Of a DNA stretch of 44,438 nt, positions 37,027 to 44,438 are shown in pieces. Each line of letters opens with the position of its first letter. The stretch's first letter is position 1. The translations under genes were made by a program, and so were the position numbers. Below the pieces are notes generated by a model, which made no database searches, was not told the DNA's origin, and saw only the letters and a program-made list of their open reading frames with translations. The DNA is from Collimonas silvisoli (GTDB lineage Bacteria; Pseudomonadota; Gammaproteobacteria; Burkholderiales; Burkholderiaceae_D): positions 1 to 44,438 of the forward strand of contig NZ_JAGQEG010000046.1 of NCBI RefSeq assembly GCF_018305005.1. Direction: 5' to 3'.

Positions 37027-38046
37027 ATGAAACAGAATAAAACAGTCAAGGTCGGCCTGATTGGCGCCGGTGCGATCGGTTCGTTCCACGGCGAGAGTAT
37101 CGCGCGCCGGGTGCCTGGCGCGCAGCTCGCCGCGATCGCAGATCCGGCGGCTGAGGCAGCCCAACGCCTTGCAGACCGGCTGCATTGCGCCAGTGCGACT
37201 ACCGATGTCCAGCAGATCATTACCGATCCCGATATCGACGCGGTCATCATCGCCGCCCCGGCACGGTTTCACAGCGAACTCATCGTCATGGCGGCGGAGG
37301 CCGGTAAAGCAGTGTTCTGCGAAAAGCCGATGGCGCTGACGATCGAAGAAGCCGACCGGGCGATCGCCGCTGCGCGCGCAGCAAAAGTGCCGTTGCAAGT
37401 CGGCTTCAATCGCCGCTACGACAATGCCTGGGCCGAAGCGCAACGCAGCATCGTCGCCGGCGAGCTGGGAACGCCGCAATTGCTGCGCTCGCTGACGCGC
37501 GACCCGGAACTGGCCGATCCTGCGCGCGTTCCGCCATGGGCGATCTTTCTGGAAACGCTGATTCACGACTTCGATACGCTGCGCTTCTTCAACCCCGGCT
37601 CGGAGGTGATCGAAGTCTATGCCATCGCCGACGCACTGGTGCGGCCGGACTTCAAGTCGCGCGGCCTGCTCGATACCGCGCTGGTCAGCCTGCGCTTCGA
37701 CAACGGCGCGATGGCCTGCGCCGAAGCGAACTTCCAGGCGGCCTACGGCTACGATGTTCGCGGCGAAGTATTCGGTTCAAGGGGGATGGTGACGATGGGA
37801 GACGTGCGCCGCTCGAATGCGGCCTACTTCGGCGCAAACGGGATAAACAGCCCCACCACGCAGCTCAACATCGATCTGTTTCACGATGCCTATACGGCGC
37901 AATTGGTCGAATTCGTCGCAACGGTCCGCTCGGGTGAGGTGCAAGGGCCAAGCGGCGAAGCCGCGCGTGCCGCACTCGCCCTTGCGCTCGCGTGCATTCG
38001 CTCGGTCACTGAAGCGCGGCCGGTCCGGCTGGCGGAGGTATTGTAA
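37027..38046 (+). CDS. Gfo/Idh/MocA-family oxidoreductase (inositol 2-dehydrogenase-like)
   Basis: 339 aa NAD(P)-dependent sugar or polyol dehydrogenase. The Rossmann start KVGLIGAGAIGSFHGESIAR is followed by AVIIAAPARFHSELIVMAAE, the cofactor-binding EKPMALTIEEAD motif (Lys active site) and QVGFNRRYDNAWAEA. The C-terminal substrate domain has LIHDFDTLRFFN with the conserved Asp-His region, then GRGEVFGSRG-like residues (RGEVFGSRGMVTMGD). It looks like myo-inositol 2-dehydrogenase (IolG) rather than glucose-fructose oxidoreductase, but the substrate is inference. AACAGGAA precedes the ATG. It is the last gene of the operon and converges closely with the MFS gene. Confidence 0.88.
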   Translation: MKQNKTVKVGLIGAGAIGSFHGESIARRVPGAQLAAIADPAAEAAQRLADRLHCASATTDVQQIITDPDIDAVIIAAPARFHSELIVMAAEAGKAVFCEKPMALTIEEADRAIAAARAAKVPLQVGFNRRYDNAWAEAQRSIVAGELGTPQLLRSLTRDPELADPARVPPWAIFLETLIHDFDTLRFFNPGSEVIEVYAIADALVRPDFKSRGLLDTALVSLRFDNGAMACAEANFQAAYGYDVRGEVFGSRGMVTMGDVRRSNAAYFGANGINSPTTQLNIDLFHDAYTAQLVEFVATVRSGEVQGPSGEAARAALALALACIRSVTEARPVRLAEVL

Positions 38047-38052
38047 ACAACC

Positions 38053-39465
38053 CTAAGCCGGTTTATGCCCCGTCAATGCAGCGCCGGCATTCAAAGGCAG
38101 CCGCCGGGTCACAGGAATCGACGCCATCGAGAACAGGCCGATGACAATGAAGGCCGGCCAGAAATCTCCCGCCACGATGGTCGAGTGCCCCTGCAAGCGG
38201 CTCGACATATGCACCGCCAGGCCGCCGATAGTCACCCCCAGACCCAAAGAAATCTGCTGCACCACGCTGGCCAGGCTGGTAGCGCGGCTGACGTCGGCGC
38301 TATCGAGATCGGCGTAAGCCATGGTATTGAGGCAGGTGAATTGCATCGACGGGAAAAAGCCGCCCAGCAATACCACCGCCATCATCACCAGATAAGGCGT
38401 GGTCGGCGTGAACAAACCATACGAGGACAGCGCCAGCCCGGCCAGCACAGCATTCCACATCAGCACCGAACGGAAACCGTAACGACGCAGGATCGAGGTG
38501 CCGATGGCCTTCATGAAGATCGCGCCAAAGGCCGAGGCGCAAGTGATGGTGCCGGCGTGAAAGGCATTCATGCCAAAGCCGACCTGCAGCGTCAGCGGCA
38601 ACAGGAACGGCACCGCCCCCAGCCCGATGCGGAACAGCGAACCGCCGATCACGCTGGCACGGAAAGTCGGGATTCGCAGCAGACGCAGATCCAACAGCGG
38701 AAAGGGTTCGCGCCGCGCATGCAGCAGATACACGTACAAGGTCAGGCCGCCCAGCACGCACATGGCGAAGGCCCATTCCGACGACAGCAACTCACCGTCG
38801 ATCAGCGACAGTCCAAGCATCAGCAGCGTACTGCCAACCGCAGACAAGACAAAACCCTTCATATCCAACGGCTGCAAATCGTCGGAACGGTAATTCTCGA
38901 TATAGCGGCTGGCCAGGTACATGCCGAGAATACTGATAGGAACATTAATCAGGAAAATCCAGCGCCAATGGAAATAAGTCGTGATGAAGCCGCCCAGCGG
39001 CGGCCCGATCACCGGCCCCAGCTGTGAGGGAATGGTCAAATAGCTGATGGCCTTGACCAGTTCGGTACGCGGCACCGAACGGAAAATCACGATGCGCCCG
39101 ACCGGCACCATCATGGCGCCGCCTATGCCCTGCAAAAAGCGCGCAGCGACAAACGCCACCATCGAACTCGACGCTGCGCACATCAGCGAACCGGTCAGGA
39201 ACACCATGATCGCGGAACGGAACACGGTGCGCGCACCGAAACGATCGGCTACCCAGCCGCTGATCGGGATGAACACGCCGAGCCCGACCACATACGAGGT
39301 CAGCGCCAGTTTCAGGGTAAGGGGGTCTTGTCCGAGGTCGCGCGCAAGCACCGGCAGAGAGGTGGCAATCACCGTCGCATCCATGTTTTCCATGAACAGC
39401 GCGCAAGCAACAATAAGCGGAATAAGAAGAGTACGTGACACTGCTGATGACCGTAGGGTAAACAA
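38053..39465 (-). CDS. DHA2-type MFS multidrug exporter
   Basis: About 470 aa of alternating hydrophobic helices, EmrB/QacA type (14-helix family). Motifs are ENMDATVIATSLPVLARDLG in helix 1 (the DHA2 D-x-T signature), motif A GWVADRFGARTVF, and RFLQGIGGAMMVPVGRIVIF with motif C-like GPVIGPPLGGFI after it. Such proteins export drugs or metabolites by proton exchange. The longest frame starts with a TTG at 39465; a GTG at 39441 is a possible alternative, and neither has a strong ribosome binding site, so the start is uncertain. It ends 6 bp from the dehydrogenase gene on the other strand. A link with the sugar operon is not shown. Confidence 0.88.
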   Translation of the reverse strand: MFTLRSSAVSRTLLIPLIVACALFMENMDATVIATSLPVLARDLGQDPLTLKLALTSYVVGLGVFIPISGWVADRFGARTVFRSAIMVFLTGSLMCAASSSMVAFVAARFLQGIGGAMMVPVGRIVIFRSVPRTELVKAISYLTIPSQLGPVIGPPLGGFITTYFHWRWIFLINVPISILGMYLASRYIENYRSDDLQPLDMKGFVLSAVGSTLLMLGLSLIDGELLSSEWAFAMCVLGGLTLYVYLLHARREPFPLLDLRLLRIPTFRASVIGGSLFRIGLGAVPFLLPLTLQVGFGMNAFHAGTITCASAFGAIFMKAIGTSILRRYGFRSVLMWNAVLAGLALSSYGLFTPTTPYLVMMAVVLLGGFFPSMQFTCLNTMAYADLDSADVSRATSLASVVQQISLGLGVTIGGLAVHMSSRLQGHSTIVAGDFWPAFIVIGLFSMASIPVTRRLPLNAGAALTGHKPA

Positions 39466-39643
39466 AAAGACAGATGCAAGCAGTGTTGCATCTGTCTGGC
39501 CGGTAGTTTACACCTATTTCTGAAAGTTAGCGGCAGGTCATAGTAACTATGACTGAGGATCAAGCAATTTGGCGACCTCTTGATGTAATAAATTAATTTT
39601 CTGGGCTATCGACAATTCGACCATCTAGGAATTGCAAGCACGG

Positions 39644-39862
39644 TTAATGATCAAACTCTTCCAAACGCCCAATAGAAACAGCAAATCTTACTTTCGCGGC
39701 TTGCCACTCAGAGTATGTCCTTATCCATTGTTGTCGAGCATCTACAACGTCAGACTGACTCTTAAGTAACTCAAGGATTGATCCCTCACCTGTAGAGTAG
39801 CGAGTTTTTGCGGCCTCGAAAGCCTTTTGTGCATTCTTACCTGCAAAGATAAGCGCTCGGGC
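39644..39862 (-). pseudogene. TolC-family outer-membrane efflux protein, C-terminal remnant
   Basis: A 72-codon frame ending in TAA at 39644 encodes AFEAAKTRYSTGEGSILELL, then KSQSDVVDARQQWIRTYSEW and QAAKVRFAVSIGRL. This is the last helical repeat of type I secretion or efflux TolC-family proteins. The rest of the gene is missing: upstream the DNA switches to a glycosyltransferase coding frame near 39860. There is no start codon of its own. It is read as a deletion or recombination scar. The 178 bp between it and the MFS gene (39466-39643) show no gene. Confidence 0.7.
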
Positions 39863-40167
39863 AGCGATATATCGTCAGCGTCCATTCTGGCAATGTACTT
39901 CCCTTTTGCAATCTGTATCCCGACGTTGGTAGCGGCTGCTTCGCCGCGGTTTTCAGAGAAATGACAGACAACGATATTTTTGTGATTTTCGTACTGTTTC
40001 AGTAAAGCCGGCGTTTCATCGGTTGAGCCGTCATTGACAACAATGATTTCTGCATCCGTAAAGGATTGATTCAGCATGGACCGCAAACAATCGTCCAAGA
40101 ATTCGCATCCGTTGTATACGGGAACAATGACGGAAACCAAGGGTGGCGGCAAGAGCGGCTTATTCAT
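39742..40167 (-). pseudogene. Family-2 glycosyltransferase, truncated N-terminal part
   Basis: The frame starts at an ATG at 40167 and encodes a GT-A fold start: PLVSVIVPVYNGCEFLDDCL, LRSMLNQSFTDAEIIVVNDG, GSTDETPALL and the metal-binding DxD region YIARMDADDISLPERL. After residue about 105 the similarity stops; the last 35 codons read the TolC remnant in a wrong frame before a stop. Normal GT2 enzymes are 250 aa or longer, so this one cannot be active as a complete enzyme. The stretch is AT-richer than the surrounding DNA, a sign of acquired surface-polysaccharide DNA. Confidence 0.75.
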
Positions 40168-40219
40168 TCGTGCTTATTGCGTGCTTATATTATTGATTTT
40201 TTCCATTTTACCCAAGCCA

Positions 40220-40588
40220 TCAAACCAGCTTGCGCTGTCCCGGATCGTAGTAGAACTGTTCTTCGCTGATCTTGTCGCCGCGCCAAAGCTGGTAGGCGAT
40301 TTCGTCTTGCTGGAAACTGCGGCCATCGTGGGCGACCAGTTCGAACAGCCAATTGATCGCGACCCGATCGCCGTCGATCAAGAACGACTTGGCTGCCAGG
40401 GTGCGGATTTCCTTGAAAGCGGCCAGCGCCTTTTCCTCACCGGCCACCAGCACCTGCAACCCTTTGCGCGGCGGCTCCTGGTTTTCCTGCATGGATGCAT
40501 CGTAGGTATAAAACTCCTGGATCGCCTCTACGTACTTCCCCTGCACAACCAGCGCGATCAGACTTTCAACACGTTCTCTACTTGGCAT
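40220..40588 (-). CDS. NTF2-like (SnoaL-type) protein
   Basis: 122 aa cone-shaped alpha+beta barrel protein, no signal peptide. Helix 1 ERVESLIALVVQGKYVEAIQ is followed by EFYTYDASMQENQEPPRKGL, the usual NTF2-like phenotype with an NQEP segment, and the strands KSFLIDGDRVAINWLFELV and DEIAYQLWRGDKISEEQFYY. Members range from polyketide cyclases to binding or immunity proteins, so no function can be named. It stands alone, 111 bp downstream of kdpE on the same strand. The ATG is preceded by TAGGAG. Confidence 0.82.
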   Translation of the reverse strand: MPSRERVESLIALVVQGKYVEAIQEFYTYDASMQENQEPPRKGLQVLVAGEEKALAAFKEIRTLAAKSFLIDGDRVAINWLFELVAHDGRSFQQDEIAYQLWRGDKISEEQFYYDPGQRKLV

Positions 40589-40699
40589 GAAATGCTCCTA
40601 TAGCAATGTGGATCGGATTTGAACTATACCTGTCTTCAGAACGGTCCGTTGGACTGCCGCAATGTGTCCAGCAAACCGTCATCGTGGCCCAGCGGCTGC

Positions 40700-41401
40700 T
40701 TACTGAGACAGCAGAATCCGATAGCCAACCGCGGTTTCAGTCAGCAGATGCTTGGGCTGGGCCGGATCGTCTTCCAGTTTCTGCCGCAAGTGTCCCATAT
40801 AAATCCGCAGATAATGGCCGCTCTCCGAATGCGACGGCCCCCACACTTCTTTCAGCAGCTGCGGATTAGTCACTACCCGCCCGGCGTTGGCCACCAGCAC
40901 CGTCAGCAAACGGTATTCGGTCGGCGTCAGATGCACCTGCTGCTGCGCCTTGGTCACCAGCCGCGCCTGCAGATCCAGCGTGACGTCGCCGAAACGGATC
41001 AAGCCATCTTCGCCGGCCAGCGGCTGGTGTTGCCGCCGCAGCGTAGCCCGCACCCGCGCCAGCAATTCGCCGACGCCAAAGGGCTTGCTCAGGTAATCGT
41101 CGGCGCCGGCGTCGAGCGCCTTGATCTTGTCGGCTTCGTTGACCCGCGCCGACAGCACGATGATAGGCACGCGCGACCATTTCCGCACATCCAGGATGAA
41201 ATCGACACCGTCGCCGTCCGGCAGGCCGAGATCGAGAATCACCAGGTTCGGCTTGCGGGTGCCGCAATCGATCAAGCCGCGCTGCATGGTCGCCGCTTCA
41301 AAAATCTGCCAGCCCTCGCCCTCCAGGGCGGCCCGTACAAAACGCCGGATCTGTGGCTCGTCTTCGACCAGCAGTGCTATGGGTGTCGGTTGCATCGTCA
41401 T
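40700..41401 (-). CDS. kdpE: Response regulator KdpE (OmpR family)
   Basis: 233 aa. An N-terminal receiver domain contains the acidic pair in ALLVEDEPQIRRFVRAAL, phospho-acceptor Asp57 in NLVILDLGLPDGDG and Lys in DYLSKPFGVGELLARVRA. The C-terminal winged-helix DNA-binding domain runs from about 135 (DLQARLVTKAQQQVHLTPTE to RIYMGHLRQKLEDDP). It activates the kdp potassium-pump operon when phosphorylated by KdpD. It overlaps kdpD by 4 bp (ATGA), so the pair is co-translated. Confidence 0.96.
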   Translation of the reverse strand: MTMQPTPIALLVEDEPQIRRFVRAALEGEGWQIFEAATMQRGLIDCGTRKPNLVILDLGLPDGDGVDFILDVRKWSRVPIIVLSARVNEADKIKALDAGADDYLSKPFGVGELLARVRATLRRQHQPLAGEDGLIRFGDVTLDLQARLVTKAQQQVHLTPTEYRLLTVLVANAGRVVTNPQLLKEVWGPSHSESGHYLRIYMGHLRQKLEDDPAQPKHLLTETAVGYRILLSQ

Positions 41402-44226
41402 GCTTTCTCCGTATTTCCGCTATTTCGCTCGCCGGGATTTCTTTGGCCGCTAGCGCCATCTGCGCTGCCTGTGCCATCGGCGGCCGCTTCATGCTCTTCC
41501 AGATCCGGCATGCTGGGCGGCGCGCCGAGCGGAATGGTAAAGATGAATTCAGCGCCGCCAGCGCCGGTACTGCGATTATGGGCGCGGATAGTACCGTCGT
41601 GGGCTTCCACGATCGCACGGCAAATCGCCAGCCCCAGCCCGACCCCGGGCTTGGCCGATTCACGTTCGCCGCGCGTGAATTTTTCGAATATCGCATCCTC
41701 CATGCCGCTCGGCAGCCCCGGCCCGTCATCGGCCACGGTCACCGCCAGAAAGCGGCCGCTGACCACCGCCGCCAATATGATATGCGAACCGGCAGGCGTG
41801 TATTTGGCGGCGTTCTCCAGCAGATTGCACAGCACCCGCTCGATCAGCACCGCATCGAAACGGATCAGCGGCAGCTCATGCGCCACCCGGATCTCCACAT
41901 GATGCCCAAGCAGCGCCGAGCCGCTGGCGCGCAACGCGCTGCCGACCACTTCCTCAAACGGCTGCCACTGCAAATTCAGCTTGACCTCGCCGCTCTGGAT
42001 CCTGGCCATATCCAGCAGATTGGTCACCAGCGCGCTCATGCGCAGCATTTCGCTATGCAGCGCGGCGGCCAGCACTTGCTGCTGATCTTGCAACGGCGGC
42101 TTGGACAACACCAGCGATTCGGACAGGCCGACCAAGGCCGTCAATGGCGTGCGCAAATCATGCGACAAGGCCGACAACAGGGAATTGCGCAAACGTTCCG
42201 ACTCCATGCGCACCAAAGCATCTTGCGCGACCTCGACATAATGCACCCGCTCCAGCGCAATTGCGGTCAGGGTGGCGAAGGTGTACAACTGTTGCTGCTG
42301 CTCCGGAATCAAGATCCAGCGCCGGCTGTGCGGCAAGATCACCAGCACGCCGCGGGTCCGCATCGGCGCCACCAGGGGCAGATACAGGTAGCTACTGGCG
42401 GGCAGCGTATCGGTGCCGATACCGGCGCTGCTGGCATTGTCGAAAGCCCACTGGGCGATGCCCATGTCGAGTGCGTCGGCAACCTTCACCGCATCCTCCG
42501 GGATCACCGCCGGCATTTGCAAACGGCCGGCGTCGTCCGGTATCAGCAACAAGGTCTTGGCTTGGAAACTGCGTTGCAGGAACTGCCCGCTGGTTTCGAA
42601 TATCTGTTCGGTCTGCAACACGCCGGACAAGGCGCGGGCAAATTCGAACAAGGCGCGTGAACGCGCTTCACGGTCCGATGCAATCCGCGCCTGGTAGCGC
42701 AATCCGGCGGTTAAGTGGGTAATCGTCAGGCCCACCGCCAGCATCACGCCGAAGGTCAGCAAGTATTGGAAATCGCTGACGGCAAACGAAAAACGCGGCG
42801 GCACGAAAAAGAAATCGAAAGAAGCGATGCTCAGCAAAGCGACAAAAATTGCCGGGCCGCGGCCGTAGCGGATGGCGATCACGACTTCCGCCAACAGATA
42901 CAGCATGACGATGTTAGCCAGGTCGAAAAACGGCAAGATCGGCGTCGCCAGCAAGGTCACCAGCGCACATACGGCAAACGCCCAGCCATAACCCCGCCAC
43001 TCGATCCTGCTCTGCAGGGGTATATGACGCGGAGCGATTTTTCCCGCGGCGTCTTCCTGCTTTTCGGCAGCGCTGATGGTCGGCACACCGATTTCGATCA
43101 GATCGATGTCGCTGGCCAGGGCGGCGATGCGTGCGGAATGGTTGGCTTGCCAGGGAAAGCGGCGCTGGCTGCGGCCGATGATGATCTTTGAAAAATTATG
43201 GCTGCGGGCATAAGCGGCCATGACTGTGGCCACGTCATTGCCGGCCAGTACCGCAGTGGTCGCCCCCAGATCCTGCGCCAGCTTGAGCGTCTTCAGGATG
43301 CGCTCGCGCTTGGCCGACGGCAGACGCTGCAAGCGCGGCGTCTCGACATACACCGCATGCCATTCGGCATTGAGCTGGGTCGCCAGCCGGGCAGTGTTGC
43401 GGATCACATGTTCAGCGTTGAGCGAAGGGCCGACGCAGGCCAGCAAGGCGGCGTCGGTCTGCCACACCGTTCCTATCGATTTCTCGATCCGGTAAGCCTG
43501 GACATCGCCCTGCAAACGATCCGCGGTGCGGCGCAAAGCCAGCTCGCGCAACGCGATCAGGTTGCCTTTGCGGAAAAAATTGCGCGAGGCGCGCTCGGCT
43601 TGCGGCAGTTGATAAACCTTGCCGAACTTGAGCCGGTTCAGCAATTCATCGGCCGGCAAATCCACCAGCACTACCTCGTCGGCGGCGTCGAATACGGTAT
43701 CAGGCAGGGTTTCCGCAACCCGGATGCCGGTGATGCCGCCCACCACATCGTTCAAGCTTTCCAGATGCTGGACATTCAATGTGGTGAAAACGTCGATCCC
43801 GGCGTTCAACAATTCTTCCACGTCTTGCCAGCGCTTCGGATGGCGCGAGCCGGATGCATTCGAATGCGCCAGTTCGTCCACCAATATCAGCGAGGGCTTG
43901 CGCTGCAAGGCCGCATCCAGATCGAATTCCGGCAATTGCTTGTCGCGATAAGCGACTTGTTTCATGGGCAGCACTTCCAAGCCATGCAACAGCGCCGCGG
44001 TTTCAGAGCGGCCGTGGCTCTCGATCACGCCCGCCAGCACCTCGCGCCCCTCACTATGCAATTTATGCGCGGCGCTCAGCATGGCATAGGTTTTCCCAAC
44101 ACCGGCCGAGGCGCCGAAATAGATGCGCAACTTGCCCCGCGCAGCCTGGATCTCTTGTACCTGAAGCCGCGCCAGGAGCGCATCCGGGTCTGGGCGCAGA
44201 TCGTCGTTTGAGTAAGGTGAAGACAC
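41398..44226 (-). CDS. kdpD: Sensor histidine kinase KdpD
   Basis: 942 aa, slightly longer than the E. coli protein (894). N-terminal KdpD domain with Walker A GASAGVGKT (38-46) and LILVDELAHSNASGSRHPKR, a USP-like domain (about 255-385; IIIGRSQRRFPWQANHSAR), four membrane helices (about 410-515), a GAF region, then HisKA with the H box LSALSHDLRTPLTALVGLSE and an HATPase domain (LLENAAKYTPAGSHI, VADDGPGLP, GVGLGLAICRAIVEAHDG). It senses potassium limitation and turgor. The last 35 residues are a low-complexity tail rich in Gly, Ser, Asn and Glu. Directly upstream lies an outer-membrane protein gene, not kdpC. Confidence 0.96.
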   Translation of the reverse strand: MSSPYSNDDLRPDPDALLARLQVQEIQAARGKLRIYFGASAGVGKTYAMLSAAHKLHSEGREVLAGVIESHGRSETAALLHGLEVLPMKQVAYRDKQLPEFDLDAALQRKPSLILVDELAHSNASGSRHPKRWQDVEELLNAGIDVFTTLNVQHLESLNDVVGGITGIRVAETLPDTVFDAADEVVLVDLPADELLNRLKFGKVYQLPQAERASRNFFRKGNLIALRELALRRTADRLQGDVQAYRIEKSIGTVWQTDAALLACVGPSLNAEHVIRNTARLATQLNAEWHAVYVETPRLQRLPSAKRERILKTLKLAQDLGATTAVLAGNDVATVMAAYARSHNFSKIIIGRSQRRFPWQANHSARIAALASDIDLIEIGVPTISAAEKQEDAAGKIAPRHIPLQSRIEWRGYGWAFAVCALVTLLATPILPFFDLANIVMLYLLAEVVIAIRYGRGPAIFVALLSIASFDFFFVPPRFSFAVSDFQYLLTFGVMLAVGLTITHLTAGLRYQARIASDREARSRALFEFARALSGVLQTEQIFETSGQFLQRSFQAKTLLLIPDDAGRLQMPAVIPEDAVKVADALDMGIAQWAFDNASSAGIGTDTLPASSYLYLPLVAPMRTRGVLVILPHSRRWILIPEQQQQLYTFATLTAIALERVHYVEVAQDALVRMESERLRNSLLSALSHDLRTPLTALVGLSESLVLSKPPLQDQQQVLAAALHSEMLRMSALVTNLLDMARIQSGEVKLNLQWQPFEEVVGSALRASGSALLGHHVEIRVAHELPLIRFDAVLIERVLCNLLENAAKYTPAGSHIILAAVVSGRFLAVTVADDGPGLPSGMEDAIFEKFTRGERESAKPGVGLGLAICRAIVEAHDGTIRAHNRSTGAGGAEFIFTIPLGAPPSMPDLEEHEAAADGTGSADGASGQRNPGERNSGNTEKA

Positions 44227-44299
44227 TGATTACCTTGTAAAAGCCGTCGATAAGACGGTGACGCAAATTCGTAAGCCAATTGTAGATTGAAACGCAACA

Positions 44300-44326
44300 G
44301 GCCGGGAGCTCGCAGGCGTCCCGGCC
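44300..44326 (-). terminator. Hairpin after the outer-membrane protein gene
   Basis: An 8-bp perfect stem GGCCGGGA/TCCCGGCC with an 11-nt loop lies 31 bp past the stop of the gene at the right edge and 74 bp before kdpD. No clean T run follows, so it may be a weak terminator or a processing hairpin within a longer kdp transcript. Confidence 0.45.
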
Positions 44327-44356
44327 ATTACTATTCAAACGGCTTGTTAATAACTC

Positions 44357-44438
44357 TTAAAACGTTTTAGTCGCCGATACCACCAATGCAGTTTTACCCA
44401 GGTTCTTGCGATCCGGCGCCGGCCCGACATAATTTTTG
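44357..44438 (-). CDS. Outer-membrane protein, C-terminal 26 residues (partial, porin-like)
   Basis: On the minus strand the open frame from the window edge ends LGKTALVVSATKTF followed by TAA. An alternating hydrophobic/polar last strand with a terminal Phe is the signal of outer-membrane beta-barrels recognised by BamA. A TorF-like putative porin is a possible identity because such genes occur near kdp genes in related bacteria, but only 26 residues can be seen, so the family is uncertain. It is cut by the window edge. Confidence 0.55.
   Translation of the reverse strand, partial: KNYVGPAPDRKNLGKTALVVSATKTF

Noticed and set aside
44241-44260. Small hairpin (GCCGTC/GACGGT) before kdpD
   Set aside because: Only five or six pairs, no T run; indistinguishable from chance.
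1-44438. CRISPR arrays, tRNA or rRNA genes, phage-like attachment sites
   Set aside because: No regularly spaced repeats, cloverleaf-like sequences or rRNA signatures were recognised while reading; a covariance-model scan was not possible here.

Overview
The window looks like chromosomal DNA of a betaproteobacterium of the Burkholderiales, most likely an Oxalobacteraceae member close to Collimonas, Herbaspirillum or Janthinobacterium. This assignment is inference from gene order and protein character: a long lpx/bam/dxr/frr/pyrH/tsf/rpsB block facing map-glnD, and a cyanophycin locus with two synthetase genes plus a DUF1854 protein and an ABC exporter. No rRNA, tRNA or CRISPR array was recognised.

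Layout. 1-556: the 5' part of an IS3-family element (orfA, a slippery frameshift site, the start of orfB, one terminal end), cut by the window edge. 557-1301: a HigB/HigA-type toxin-antitoxin pair with a palindromic operator in its promoter, closed by a strong bidirectional terminator. 1320-4863: ppsA (PEP synthase) divergent from its regulatory kinase/phosphorylase gene ppsR. 4893-20632, all on the minus strand and transcribed from right to left: rpsB, tsf, pyrH, frr, uppS, cdsA, dxr, rseP, bamA, skp/ompH, lpxD, fabZ, lpxA, lpxB, rnhB and an SpoU-type RNA methyltransferase. This block joins translation, isoprenoid and phospholipid precursor supply, lipid A synthesis and outer-membrane assembly. 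20964-25160, plus strand: map, glnD and an RluF-like pseudouridine synthase.

25232-33122 is a nitrogen-storage locus. A DUF1854 gene and an ABC exporter with an N-terminal PH-like region and a zinc ribbon (minus strand) diverge from cphA' and cphA (plus strand). An intrinsic terminator lies between the two synthetase genes. cphA' lacks the C-terminal Mur-ligase domain and has diverged at Mur active-site motifs.

33183-38046 is the most unusual part: a cytoplasmic-looking protein with an N-terminal winged HTH joined to a family-1 sugar-binding-protein domain. It is divergent from a small carbohydrate operon (CUT2-type periplasmic binding protein, TIM-barrel sugar isomerase/epimerase, Gfo/Idh/MocA dehydrogenase) that has no permease or ATPase. 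A perfect 8+8 bp palindrome lies between them and is a candidate operator. The proposal that this is a sugar-sensing regulator built from a solute-binding protein is inference.

38053-44438: a DHA2-type MFS exporter, a recombination scar made of a TolC-family C-terminus and a truncated family-2 glycosyltransferase, an NTF2-like protein, kdpE and kdpD, and the last codons of an outer-membrane protein at the right edge. Several starts were moved inward from the longest ORF; each case is stated in the entry.
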